Assembly: GCA_037178675.1 (NCBI GenBank)
Contig: JAYMGJ010000145.1
Location: 1 to 64,000, forward strand
Source: Scleroderma bovista
Taxonomy: Eukaryota; Basidiomycota; Agaricomycetes; Boletales; Sclerodermataceae
Reading direction: 5' to 3'
Length of the DNA: 64,000 nt
Positions 21,098 to 33,319 of this stretch are shown in pieces. Both the position numbers and the translations under genes were made by a program. Each line of letters begins with the position of its first letter. The first letter of the stretch is position 1. Below the pieces are notes generated by a model, which did not search any database, had not been told where the DNA came from, and saw nothing but the letters and a program-made list of their open reading frames with translations.

Positions 21098-23931
21098 CTA
21101 TTCGGTTATCGGTGCGTCGAGTACAGTGCGTAGCACATGGTCGCGCTTTCTTCCGGTAGGTTTGATAAACCCGACGTAATCGAGTTCGTGCAATGCACGG
21201 ATGAACCGAGCCTGGACCTCCAGCCTCCAATTCTCCAATTCTTCTGTCTCTTGCCTTTCCTCATCTTGCGGAGCCTCGCCCTCTGGATCCTGATCACCAT
21301 GTGCATTTCGCTGGCGTTTCTTGTTGCCGCGGCCATGGCGCGACGGCGTCCGTGGTGTGCGCGGTGTTCTGGGAGTGGAAGGATTTCCATCACGACCAGG
21401 GCGCTCACACGATTGCTTGTGTCGGTTTTGAGCTTCGAGAACTACTGCGAAGGACTCGAACCAATCGTAAGCGTTGATCATCTTCCCGCTTTCGAGGTAC
21501 CGTTGGAATAGGATACTCGTGTCCGGCATGTGTATCAATGACTTGTCCTCGTCTTCATTTTCGCTGTCATTGGCATTCTTGTTGACATCATGTTCGTGGG
21601 TCGTACTGAAGTCTTGAGGGCGTAGTAGGCCAGCGAATATTGAAGCTCGAAGTGAAGGATTGAGCAACTAAGGGATTGTGGGCCATTCAGAGACGACCCG
21701 ACCTTACTCATGGACTTACATCAGCTGGGAAGGGTGTCGACCCGGTATACCAAATGTCCCATAAAGGCGAATCCTCGAGCGAGACGATCCGTTTTCTGCA
21801 CATCGGGCGCCATTTAACTCTGAATTAAAAGGGGGCCCCAGTAAGACGTACTGAAAGTACTCCATAAGCCAGCTTGCAAATGGTTCGGCAACAGTTTTGG
21901 CTTGGTCGTGGTCGATCGTCACGGAAAGCACCGTATCGATGCGTGATACTATCTCCACCTCTGCATCTTTCACATCATTCGGGGCTGCATGGAGAAAATC
22001 ATACAATTCAGGTAAAAGTCTATCAAGCTGCTCTTTCCGGAGCTTTCTAGAAAGTAAGAAACCAGTGAACCAATCATACTGGCAGCAATCGAAAAAATGA
22101 ACCTACTTCACCATGGTGTATAGATATTTTAAGTAGTTTTGGAGTCGCCCACGGATGGCACCACACATCAGTTCAGGAACCGTCTCATCAAGCTTGTAAC
22201 CCTCCGAGACCATAAATCGGCGGATCAAAAGTAACATCTGAAATGCAACTCGTGAAAGCTTGGCGCGAGTCCGGAAGGCTCTCCGAGCATTCTGGATGGC
22301 TGTAAGGAGGCCGTCGATTGACGCGTTTCTCCAGTCTCTCGCGTGATTGACATCTCGCGAGTTGCAAACGCGAATGAATAATGAGTCAAGGAAGCGGAAT
22401 GAAGTAGGCTCAGAAAGAATGCTTGCTCCCGTACTTGGCGAGCCAAGTTTTCCATTGCCGAGGAAAACCGTGAGAGGCTCCTCGAAGTGCTTCATGTGAA
22501 TGAGCTGCGAGATATTCTCAGGAAGGGCTGGCCACATAGGTCCAGAAAGAATGACGCCCACCTGCAGTATTGTTGTGAGGCCATCAAGAGACGTCAAGTG
22601 CCTCCCGAAAAAGTCGACCAGGAAGTCGATTGCGACTGGTCCAATCATCAGCTCTGGTTCGAAATGAACATCGAAAAATGTCTGGATAACCCAGTACTGA
22701 AAAGCAGAGCTACCCAAGTTAAAAGCATGCCACATACCTTCAACAGGATCTCGTGTAGCACGTCGGTACCCGAAGGAAGAGAGCAGGTTCGGACTTGTAG
22801 GAGAGCCAGAGTATGCTGAGGATAGGTAGTGTGGATATAGGATGGTGAAGGAGCCGAAGATAGTGAAAGGATGAATACTAGTGGTAAACGGGGTATGGCA
22901 AGACTGCAGAATGAAGTATTCAAGTACGATGTATAAGTGCAAAACTGTCTGCCGACCTGCAAATTTCGAAAAAATCCTGGATGACGGACGGTTCGAACTG
23001 TTCGAATTCGTGCAAAATTGCAACAAGACGGGTAGTATCTTTGTCCGTTCCTGTTGAACTATCGTTGACAAACATGACGATCAGAGAGGTTTATTGCCCT
23101 ACCCCTTGCTCTGAGAAGTGCATCGAACCAAGTTTGCAATAGATTCAGGTCCATTGTCGTGAGTGAGTTCCCGGACCTCCGTTTGACTAAACCTGTGGGT
23201 TTATGTTCGGAAGTGAGTTTGTCTGCGACTCCACCGTCACGTACCTAGTTCCTCTTCGTATCTGGTGATGAAGCCAACTATCAAGGTCTTCATGGCAGAG
23301 GCAATGTTTGAACAATCATTGGAGAAAATATGTATGACGAGATGTCCGTTGTTGTTGTCCCCAAAAAGAGCGTCTTTTTCTCCCCTTTCTAGTCGAGAAG
23401 CGATCTCATCGAGGATGGCGGAGGAAGCGCCATTTGCTGACCATCTCCCATTAGAAAGTATCAGTCAGAGGTAGGATATCCTCACTAGATATTGATATCA
23501 CCGGAAGCTCGGTATAGGGTAATGCGGGCAGTACGTCAACATAAGAATTCGTGACTAGTTCAGATACTTTGTCTACCACGGGGGCATGCAAGGCGCGACT
23601 AAGCTCCTATGGCATGGTCAAAACAAGAACCGGGCTGTGGGTGGAACGCACCTGTACTCTGGCGAGGCATTTGAGCCAAGCAGCCTTGTAAGCAGTCAAG
23701 CGTAGCTCATATCCATTCGGTAGGTCCCGATCAGGAAACAAGCTATACGAGTGATCCTGTTCGTCTGCGAGCAACGTCTGACATCAGGGAATGCATCACG
23801 GCGTTATGGATTTACCTGTTTCTTGGTACGGAATATAGATTGTGGTCTGTTCAAACGTCGTTTTATTAGTTTAATGCTCATTAACAGAAACCAACCTGAT
23901 TAATATCTTCCAGCTCCATCTCTGATACCAT
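21098..23931 (-). CDS. orc3: Origin recognition complex subunit 3
   Basis: ORC3 is a subunit of the six-protein complex that marks replication origins and loads MCM2-7 with Cdc6 and Cdt1. The chosen ATG at 23931 gives MVSEMELEDINQ. This joins across short introns to TTIYIPYQET (23816-23846) and DEQDHSYSLFPDRDLPNG, all in phase. Internal parts (SNSSNRPSSRIF, DFLVDFFGRHLTSLDGL and YWVIQTFFDVHFE) match the ORC3 core. The C-terminal winged-helix segment FIRALHELDYVGFIKPTGRK ends near DAPITE and a stop at 21098. A basic, Pro/Thr-rich insertion (TPRTPRTPRTP) precedes the winged helix. The gene is divergent from MCM4 with 172 bp between the two ATGs. It appears intact, although internal exon borders were not all resolved. 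Confidence 0.85.
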
Positions 23932-24103
23932 AGGCTTCTTTGGAGAAGGCCGCAGTCTAAAAATATGGATGGCAGAGGTTTCACGTTGAGATCACCCGTA
24001 GTAGCCAACAGTGGAAGGAATTTACCCACCCTAAACAAACCTCGATTGACGCGTCGCGACGCGTTCACTTGTTTTTCTTTACTGTACATATCATCAGCTC
24101 AAC
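23932..24103. promoter_or_regulatory. Bidirectional ORC3/MCM4 promoter with paired MluI cell-cycle boxes
   Basis: The 172 bp between the two start codons contain ACGCGTCGCGACGCGT at 24049-24064, a perfect 16-bp palindrome holding two ACGCGT hexamers. In yeasts ACGCGT (MCB) is bound by MBF (Mbp1/Swi6) to switch on S-phase genes at G1/S. ORC and MCM genes are plausible targets. The element lies 40-55 bp upstream of the MCM4 ATG and about 118 bp from the ORC3 ATG. That MBF acts here is inference from motif and context. Confidence 0.7.
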
Positions 24104-27100
24104 ATGTCGTCTCCACCAAGAGTCGATTTTCCAACCTCTGATCTCGATGATGTCGATATGAATGGGCCACCCGAGAACCCGAGCGCCGAGGAACAATCGT
24201 TGTCCATCGTACCGCAGAAATTATTCCTCGAGAGCACGCCATCTGTCGCTGGCACACCAGCCCGTCAGCGATATACGGCCAGTGCGGCCGCAAGTAGTCC
24301 ATTGACAGGGGTCGCTGCCAGACGTACGGTCGGACTGAGCACACCTAGAAGACCACCTCGCACTCCACTGTTTGCTCGTACGTGACATATCACCCTCTAG
24401 GCCCTGGTGTACTGAACTACATGATACAGCTGGGAGCTCTTCTCCTTTGGCTTTTCCCAGTTCTTCTCCTTCAAAAACTCCTCGCAGGAAAGTCACTATC
24501 ACATCTGATCTACCAGCTCGCGATTCATCGGAACCTCTCGCCTTTCCATCGTAAGTGACATTTATACTTACAGTTCATAAATGCTTCATCTCAACAGGAG
24601 CCCTGCCGCTGCTGCGACACCAGCTAAAAATCGAAGGGGGGACATCCGCTCCAGCCTCGCTCTTCCTACTATGACGCCACAAAGGGCTAAGAGAGCCTAC
24701 AACCCCGATATGAGCGACAACCTACATTCCGATGCAACACACTTGACCATGCCTGTTTCTTCTGCACCATTTCTCTCCGCGCCTGCAGCTCCATCAGATG
24801 AGCCCGATCAGATCCGCGCTATTTGGGGTACCACTGTCAATATTGCAGAGACCATGAAGCTCTTCCGTGACTTTCTGCGTGGTTTCAAACCCAAATATAG
24901 GGCACAACATGACCGAGAACAAAATATCCACACCCCCAAATTTTCCTCTCCAGAAGAAGCCGAAGTAGCATTATACGAGACCTACCTGCGAGTCATGCGC
25001 CAGACAGGTCAGACGAACCTCAACCTCGACATGCTCAATCTCCTCGCATACCCACCGTGCAAGAAGCTGTTCACGCAGCTGCAGAAGTACCCTGAGGAGA
25101 TTGTGCCCGCTATGGATCAAGTTCTGAAGGACTTAATGTTGGAACTTGCAGAGGAAGATCAAACCGCAGGAATAGAAGGTATGGAAGGGGAACAGGGAGA
25201 CGAAGAGATTGCGGACATTATGGGCAAGGTGTACAGAGTCCGCCCATTCGGAATGAAACCCATCAATATGCGCGACCTCAATCCGACAGGTAGGTGCAGA
25301 ATCTTGTAATACAAGAAAGAATTTCCGCTGATCCATGATTCATAGACACAGACAAGCTCGTTTGCATCAAGGGTCTTGTCATCCGTGCTACCCCGGTTAT
25401 CCCTGAGATGAAAGTCGCATTCTTCCGATGCCTAACTTGTTCGCACACGGTCCAAGTTGAGATTGATCGTGGTAAGATCGAAGAACCAGCAAGATGCCCA
25501 CGCGATGTCTGTGCCACAATGGGAACGATGTCCCTTGTGCACAATCGATGCGATTTTGCCGACAGACAGGTCATTAGACTCCAAGAGACGCCCGACGCGG
25601 TGCCAGATGGTCAGACACCGCACACGGTCACACTGAGCGTGTACGACGAAATGGTGGACATCGCGAAGCCAGGTGACCGCATTATTGTAACTGGTGTGTA
25701 CAGAAGCGTGCCTGTGCGAGTCAACCCACGTCAGCGCACGATGAAGAGCTTGTTCAAGACATACCTCGACGTCGTTCACACTCGAATTGGAGCAGGGGGC
25801 ACAGTCGGATTCGATCGAAGCACGCGACCTGCCACCGGTGATCGCATGCCAGGGGTTGGCGATGCTGGAGGCAGCATAGATGATCAAGTATTCGAGGACA
25901 GCATAGCAGGAGGTCAGGGACGAAGGTCGAAGAAAGCTGAGTTAGAAGCCAGGCTAATCGATATCAGCAGAAAGCATGATTTATATGACCTCCTCGCGCG
26001 GTCACTTGCACCATCAATTTGGGGCATGGACGACGTGAAGAAGGGTATCTTGTTACAACTCTTCGGTGGGACTAACAAGAGCATTGCAAGGGGTGGTGGA
26101 GGGGGTGGACCGAGATACCGTGGAGATATCAATGTATTGCTGGTCGGAGACCCCGGAACAAGTAAATCCCAGATTTTGCAGGTAGGTGGTGGTTCTTTCG
26201 CGGTGATCAACGAGTTAAAGGACATGGCAGTACGTCCATAAAATCGCACCTCGAGGCGTGTATGCTTCCGGGAAAGGATCATCAGCTGTTGGTCTCACTG
26301 CTTATGTTACACGAGACATGGATACAAAACAACTTGTTCTTGAGAGGTGAGTTCTACGATAGTGGTTGGCTGATACAACAATCAACGTATTGTACTAGTG
26401 GAGCACTCGTTTTGAGCGATGGAGGGGTCTGTTGTATTGATGAGTTTGATAAAATGCCAGATGCCACTCGGAGCGTATTACACGAAGTCATGGTGAGGCT
26501 CATTTTGATCGTAGTCACATGGAGCCCTTATCACTGTTCGATATTGCAGGAACAACAAACTGTTTCGATAGCTAAAGCAGGTATCATCACAACCCTCAAT
26601 GCTCGCACGTCTATTCTTGCCGCCGCTAACCCCGTCGAGTCCAAGTACAACGTGAACCTCCCTGTCACACGCAATATTGACTTGCCCCCGACCCTCATTT
26701 CCCGCTTTGACCTTCTTTACCTTGTCCTCGACCAAGTCGATGAGACCTTGGATCGCAGATTGGCACAGCACCTCGTTGGTCTCTACCTCGAAGATGCCCC
26801 TCTAACTGGAGGTGGCGATGATATTTTGGTGAGATATGCAACCTACTTTTAAGTCTACCGGAGGTTCACATGTGTACTACAGCCCCTGGAAGATTTAGCC
26901 GCATATATTGACTATGCTCGGAACCACATCCACCCAGTTTTGAGCTCGGAGGCAAGTGACGAGCTCGTCGCTTCTTATGTTTCCCTGCGTGCTGTCGGTG
27001 CTTCTGACCCGCGGTCGTCGGAAAAACGTATCACCGCAACAACCCGTCAGTTAGAGAGCATGATCCGCCTCTCAGAAGCGCATGCCCGGATGCGTTTTGT

Positions 27101-27467
27101 CTCGCACATCGAAGGACAAGACGTCCAGGAGGCCTGTCGTCTCATGCGCGAGGCGATCCGGACGAGTGCGATGGACCCACGGACGGGTAAGATTGATATG
27201 GGTCTGCTCAACACGGGAACGGGCACGGGGCAACGCAAGCTGCGGGACGATATGCAGAAGGTGATTTTAGCGATGCTAGAGGGGAGTAGTGAAAAGGGCC
27301 GGGGTATTAAATGGGGAGATGCGATGAGAAGGCTTGGGGAGCAGAGCAGTATTCGCGTCGATGCGGCGGAGTTTGCGGAGGTAGTCAAAGCACTTGAGAA
27401 TGAGGGATTGCTTACCGTTATAGGGGAGCGAGACCGAAGGATGATTAAGAAGGTCGAGGGTGATTGA
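24104..27467 (+). CDS. mcm4: MCM4 replicative helicase subunit
   Basis: MCM4 is one of six AAA+ subunits of the MCM2-7 helicase that unwinds DNA at replication forks. Eight exons join in phase: 24104-24377, 24430-24550, 24598-25289, 25346-26181, 26231-26346, 26399-26492, 26550-26828 and 26883-27467. They sum to 2997 nt, giving 998 residues. The N-terminal about 200 residues are Ser/Thr/Pro-rich, as in MCM4, where DDK and CDK act. IWGTTVNI opens the conserved N domain. A zinc motif (CLTC...CPRDVC) follows. The AAA+ core shows Walker [10 protein letters not shown], Walker [10 protein letters not shown] and the arginine finger [11 protein letters not shown]-terminal winged helix ends the protein. 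It shares a promoter with ORC3 and converges on the NACHT-WD40 gene. Confidence 0.96.
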
Positions 27468-27588
27468 AGCAGTGGCACATGTGTGTAAGGGTATGTCTTT
27501 GATCTTGTTGTATTCTTTGAATTTCCATGTCAAATGCAATGAAACTCTTATTGTGTAATTGTGGCAGGTCCGAAACAGAGGACAAACA

Positions 27589-30500
27589 CTATCTTTCTAA
27601 ATAACACTCTTGCCACATATTTCCATGTACCATTTTGGATAGATCAAGTTCTGGCCCACCTTTTGGAATCACCAGGGTATTTCTAGGTGAGTAAAGTCTG
27701 GGATGCAGGGAAGCTGGTATCCAGAACAAGAATTGACCACTTGGCCCAACAATCCAGCCATCATGATTCAATCTGACCAGGTCTCTGTAATCCTTGTTGC
27801 TAAAGTCAAATTCCATCCCATCAAATATCCCTTCTGCATTGCATAAGGCATGTTCTTTTGTGGATGAAAAGCATATTGAGGGAGTGACAGGGTATTCAGC
27901 TATAATTTAAATAGATTAAGGCAGAATTTAAGAGTAGAGCTTCAAGATTACTTACCACTATGATTGACATCCCAGACACGAATTGTGCTATCCATTGAAC
28001 CTGAGACTACTTGACTCCCATCTGGAGAGAAAGCAACTGACATGATAGAACCAGTGTGGCCCAGGAATAAAGCAATTTGGGACCTAGTATGTACATCCCA
28101 AAGGCGGATGGTAACATCACGGGAGCCTGTCACTATCCTGCCACCAAAACAGGAGACAGAGAAAACTGTCTGAGTGTGCTGATGTATTGATATCCGAGTA
28201 TGGTCGTCCAAAAGACAAATAGTACCATCTTCTAAACCAGACACAATGTACCTGCTATCAGGTGAAAAGGCAACTGACCAAATGCAATCAATCTGCCCCT
28301 TGATGGATTCAATCTGGGAACCAGTATGTGCATCCCAAAGACAGAGTGTCCAGTCATCTGATCCTGACACAATCCAGTCACCATCAGGGGAGAATGCAAC
28401 TGATCTAACAGAATCAGTATGACCAGCAAGGATATATATCTGAGACCCATCAGATGCATCCCAAAGATTAACAGTATTGTCCACTGAGCCTGAAGCAATC
28501 CATTTTCCATCAGGAGAGAAGGCAGTTGATAAAACAGCTCCAGTGTGCCCATGAAAAATATATATCTGAGATTTAGTTTGTGTATCCCAAAGACAAGCAG
28601 TGGCATCTTGTGAGCCTGATACAATACATCCACTATCAGGGGAGAATGCAACTGAGCGTACTTCATCAGTATGCCCTTTAAAGGGTTCACCTATTTGAAA
28701 ACCAGATTTTGCATCCCAAAGATAAATAAGGCCATTGAATGAGCCTGACACAATCCATTTTCCATCAGGTGAGAAGGAAACTGAGCTAATTTCCCCAATT
28801 TCCTCTTCAACAGGACTGTTAATCTGAGAGAAAATACTATCTGCATTCCAAAGGGAGACAGTATTATCTGCTGAGCCTGATGCAATCCACTGGCCATCAG
28901 GAGAAAAGGATACTGAATATATTGTGTTGGTATGATTTTTTATATGATGTGTCTGAGAACCAGATTCGACATTCCACACACAAATGGTGTTATCCACTGA
29001 ACCAGACACAATCCACCTGCCAGTTGGACAAAAGGCAACTGAATAAACTGCATATGTGTGCCCTTCAAGAGCCTCACAAATTTGGGAGCCAGCATGTACA
29101 TCCCAAAGACAGATGGTTTTATCATCTGAACCTGAGACAATCTGTTTTCCATCAGGTGAGAAAGCAACTGATTTAACCCCCTTAGTATGTCCTTCAAAGG
29201 GATTGCCTATCTGGGAACCAGTACATGCATCCCACAGGCAGAGTGTTTTATCCTCTGAGCCTGACACAATCCACTTTCCATCAGGAGAAAAAGCAGCTGA
29301 CCAAACAACATCAGTGTGCCCACTAAATGAACTACCCATGAGAGAGCCATGATGTGCATCCCAAAGACACACAGTCTTGTCACCTGATCCTGACACAATC
29401 CACTTTCCATCAGGAGAAAAGGCAACTGAATGAACAGAACCAGTGTGTCCTTCAATACAATTGATTTGATAACCACTGTGTGCATCCCAAACACAGATTG
29501 TGTTGTCTTGCAATCCAGATGCAACCCACTTTCCATCAGGAGAGAAGGCAACTGAATTAACCTCCCCTGGGTGCCCCTTTAAGGCACTACCTATCTGAGC
29601 TCCAGAATGGACATCCCAAAGACAAACAGTGTGATCCCATGAACCAGACACAATCCTCTTCCCATCAGGTGAGAAGGCAACTGAAGTGACAGAACTAGCA
29701 TGTCCTCTCAAAACCTGATGTGTTGACCACTCTTGTTGCTGACCAGACACCACTTGAAGCAGGTTTGAAAACCTGTGAATGAATTGGGTTGACATCACTG
29801 ACTTTGCAGGGGAAAATGGTAGTGCAGACAGGTACAAGTGAGGTGTACTTGTGGAAATTGCAGCCCCAAATGTTTGGATGAACTTGACACCATCATTTGC
29901 AGTGGCACACAGATTCTCGTATCCTGTTTCACCCTAAAAATGAGAGTGATATATATAGGCTAGCACACCACATTAATTTGCTTACCTGTGCCCACTTTTC
30001 CAGCTCCTCAAGAGAGGTGAGGGAAGTGCCAAGAGACTTCAGAAGGCTAAGCACCTCAAACCAGAACAGGATATGCTCACTCCCACAAAATGCTGTCAGC
30101 TCAGCTGCAAGGCTGGTATCAAATGTTTTCTTCTGCATGTGGTTGGCCCAAAATTGACATGCATATGTCAAGTGGGGTGGAATGCATGCTTTCACCCTTT
30201 CCTCCAGGTTGCCCACATCTGAATTTCGTAGATATGAACTCTCCAACCCACAGATATTGAATTTGAGGCCTTTCTGCATGACTCGAATGGATGCAAGTGC
30301 CAAGTTGAGCTCTGCCTCTGCCTTATCCACATGGAAGGTACCACTCCTCAAGGGATCCGTGAGGAAGTCATAGAATGAAGCATGGAGGGGGCGAACAGGG
30401 TTGGTTTGATCAGTGGTGCCACTTAGTAAGGCTGCCATGAACTCCAAAATTTCCTCCACATCGGCAGGCTCTTTGTCACTTTGGAAATGTTGGCGAATGG

Positions 30501-33023
30501 CATTCAACGACCCGATGGAGAGCGGTTCCACGGTATACAGGATTTGTCGCATGACAGACTGGAATTGGACACGTGCGTCCTGCGAGTCATGAACTATCTC
30601 GCTCAGGATGTTACGATACATGTCATCCAAAAGGGCCGAGCCTTTACCGCAAGTACGTGAGATGAGCTCGTCAAAGCGTTTCCTAGCGTTGACGCCAGCC
30701 TGACGCGGCTTGATGAACTCGCATGCTAGACGAGCCCACTCGAAAAGACCATCGGATGTGGTGGCAAGTTGTGATACCTCTGCATCGTCGAAGGGAGATC
30801 GGATCGCTCGCAGCCTGTCTTTGATGTACAGATGGATATCTCCTTCGATGGATGTAGGATCAATGTCATCCAGAGATCTCGCTTTGATGTAATTGACCCA
30901 TGAAATGCGTCACAGATATCATATAGCGGTCTAGAGGTCAGGAAGATGCGCAAATTCGGGAGATGGTCAAGTTCCATCGATGTAAGGACGCGAAGAATAT
31001 CCTCCCGACTGACATCATTTCCACTCTCATCCAATGCATCGATGACAACCACCATGGTTCTCAGAGTGTCAGCTGAGACTTTCGACAAGGGTTCCAAGAC
31101 GAGTCTGCGCCATTGACGCTCGACATCGGCTGTACTCTTCAGTGAGGGGTCCGCAGATATGGCACCAGCCAATGCTCGTCGCAGAAATGGGTCGCGGCCA
31201 GCAAGGTCCCGCGCAATGGTGATGAACATCTTCTCATGACGGCGCTCCGCCTGACGGTCACGAGCAAAACAAAAGCATGACCCAAGCACGCCAAGACCAT
31301 CGGCCCATGCAGCGACGGTATGCGCTATGGCCGACTTCCCCTTCCCGGCTTGGCCAGACAACCAGAACACACGGGGAGCATCAGCATCATGGAGATTGAT
31401 CCACTCCACGATCTCGTCAAGGATTTCGGTTCTTGTACCTTCTAAGCATTTCTTCGACGTATTCAGTCCGGCGCTGTCAGCATATGCCATACCGCTGAGT
31501 TCCATACTATCACCTACCATGAGACGTTTGATGTATTAAACATATACTCAGCATAGGTCTGAGAAAGGGCCTACCTATTTGCTCCAGGTCTTCAAATATT
31601 TGATGGACAACGACATGGGTATCTCGAACCGCCTGGTCACGAAAGCTTTGCATGAGCCCGTCCAACGCGGTATTGTACTTGGTTATTATCGCATCCGTCT
31701 CAGCAATAACATTTTTTCCTAATCTGGTCCCTGCAACAACAGTGTGAATTGGGGAGAAGACGACACAGCGACAGTCCATACAAAAGCTCTTTGTTTCAGA
31801 ATAGTTCTTGATAAAGCGGGCACAATCGAGGATCTGGTCTGCCATAGACTTCACGACGACTTGCATGGAAAGAAGTTCGGACAGCCTGCCATCGTCCGTA
31901 ATGAATTTATAGAATTCGCTAATTTTGACAACGAGAATAGCAATGGAGGCATCTCGATTCACTTGTGTAATAATCATCTGTCAACCAAGCGTGTCAATCG
32001 CAGAGAACGGTACAGGGAACGCGCTCATACCTGAGAGGCCCAGGACAGAACTCCAAGAGCCATCTTAGCATATGGGTGGACCTATAATCCCCATCAGCGT
32101 TTCATCCACAACAATCAATGGCACATACATTAGCAATGGTATTTGCGAATGCGTTGAACACCTTGAGTGGCTGTAAATACGTCGCGTTGAAAGCGTCGAT
32201 CTGATCCAGCGCAGTGTTGGCATTGCCGACAATGTTGTTGTACGTTACTGCAGCGGCAGAAGCATTATACAATTGTTGCACACTGCTCTGCGCGTCCTCC
32301 AGTGCTTTAGAGACCATTGGGCGTCCGACTTCTCGTTCATCCTATCATCCAATAAGATCCAAGACAAGTGCAGTGCGCGCATTAGTTCATACCTTCCCAA
32401 CCGATTCCACCCTCTTGGTCCATTCAACACGTATGAGATCGCATAATCAAGGAAAGCAGGTTTTTGTCCTTACCTCGGCGCTCATCCCAACGACCTGTTC
32501 AGTTCTGTGCCGCCGTTCGACCTAATTCAAAATACGATGAATGTTCAGGACGACATATTACCAATCCATGAATGGCGAAAGGATGTACCTCTGCCTGTGT
32601 AGTCTGACCTACGTACTGGGTCAAGGGTCAGATACATGTTATGAGAAGACACGACTGACGACATACCACATTTTTACCCGTTTCGTCGTTTCTTTCATGC
32701 GAAGTAAGCGAAGACGACGAGCCACGAAACTGTCACAATGTTTTTGTCAATATCTAGATGAAACAGATATTGGCACCAGCATGCCTTCTGGTTAAACCAA
32801 TTCGAGATATTTCCTTTGATACGTTCACGAGAACTTGGATCTTGAAACGAATGTTCTGGTTGAGGGGATTCCTGTCACCCGATAGAGAGAAAGACTCATC
32901 AGTAGGAGTCACCACTGTAAGAAGTGCCTGTACCCCGGTTCTGGTAACAGTTGGAGACTGGGATTCAGTTTGCTGCTGACGGTGAAAGGAAACTAATGGT
33001 TTCTTTGAGCGAATTCGCGCCAT
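27589..33023 (-). CDS. NACHT-WD40 (NWD) STAND/NLR-like protein, possibly inactivated by a frameshift
   Basis: NWD proteins are fungal NLR-like NTPases; relatives control heterokaryon incompatibility in Podospora, and most mushroom members have no known role. N-terminal exons (from about 33023) encode a poorly preserved leader (RFKIQVLVNVSKEI, C2-like at best). They are followed by the agaric N-domain (FNATYLQPLKVFN, ASIAILVVKISEFYKFI, FIKNYSETKSF). The NACHT exon (30726-31520) has Walker A GQAGKGKSA and Walker B VVVIDALDESG. A helical region (29929-30895) follows, then one exon with 14 WD40 repeats (27957-29935) and a typical C-terminal tail (DGWIVGPSGQFLFWIP) after an intron. Odd: around 30898 the frame slips by one base between CDAFH and WVNYIKARSLDD, with no room for an intron. 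Another slip is likely near 32755. The gene may be a recent pseudogene or carry sequence errors. Confidence 0.82.
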
Positions 33024-33319
33024 GTATGATGAAATCGAAAACTTTTAAGTGCTATGCTGGTACTTTGCGGTGGTAGGTATGATTGATCGATCAGCGTTGT
33101 TTGGCTTCGGTTTGGCACCAGGCTATCTGCACAATATAGCTTGCAATGCAAGCCTTGCAAGACGTCAATGACATGCAATACAATACATTACATAGAGTAA
33201 AGCACTATTTAGTTAGGACATGCAGGGTCATGGAATCATCATTGAAGATATACACGATGAGAGAATATTTCCTCTGTCATGACAGGATATCGTGTTAGAA
33301 GTAACGTCATGGCATTCAC

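Noticed and set aside
24041..24089. Short minus-strand frame beginning near 24089 as an ORC3 first exon
   Set aside because: Splicing it at the visible donor does not enter the ORC3 frame in phase; the ATG at 23931 joins the later exons cleanly.
28880..29551. Open frames on both strands across the WD40 region
   Set aside because: They are by-products of the repeated WD40 coding units in the true minus-strand frame.
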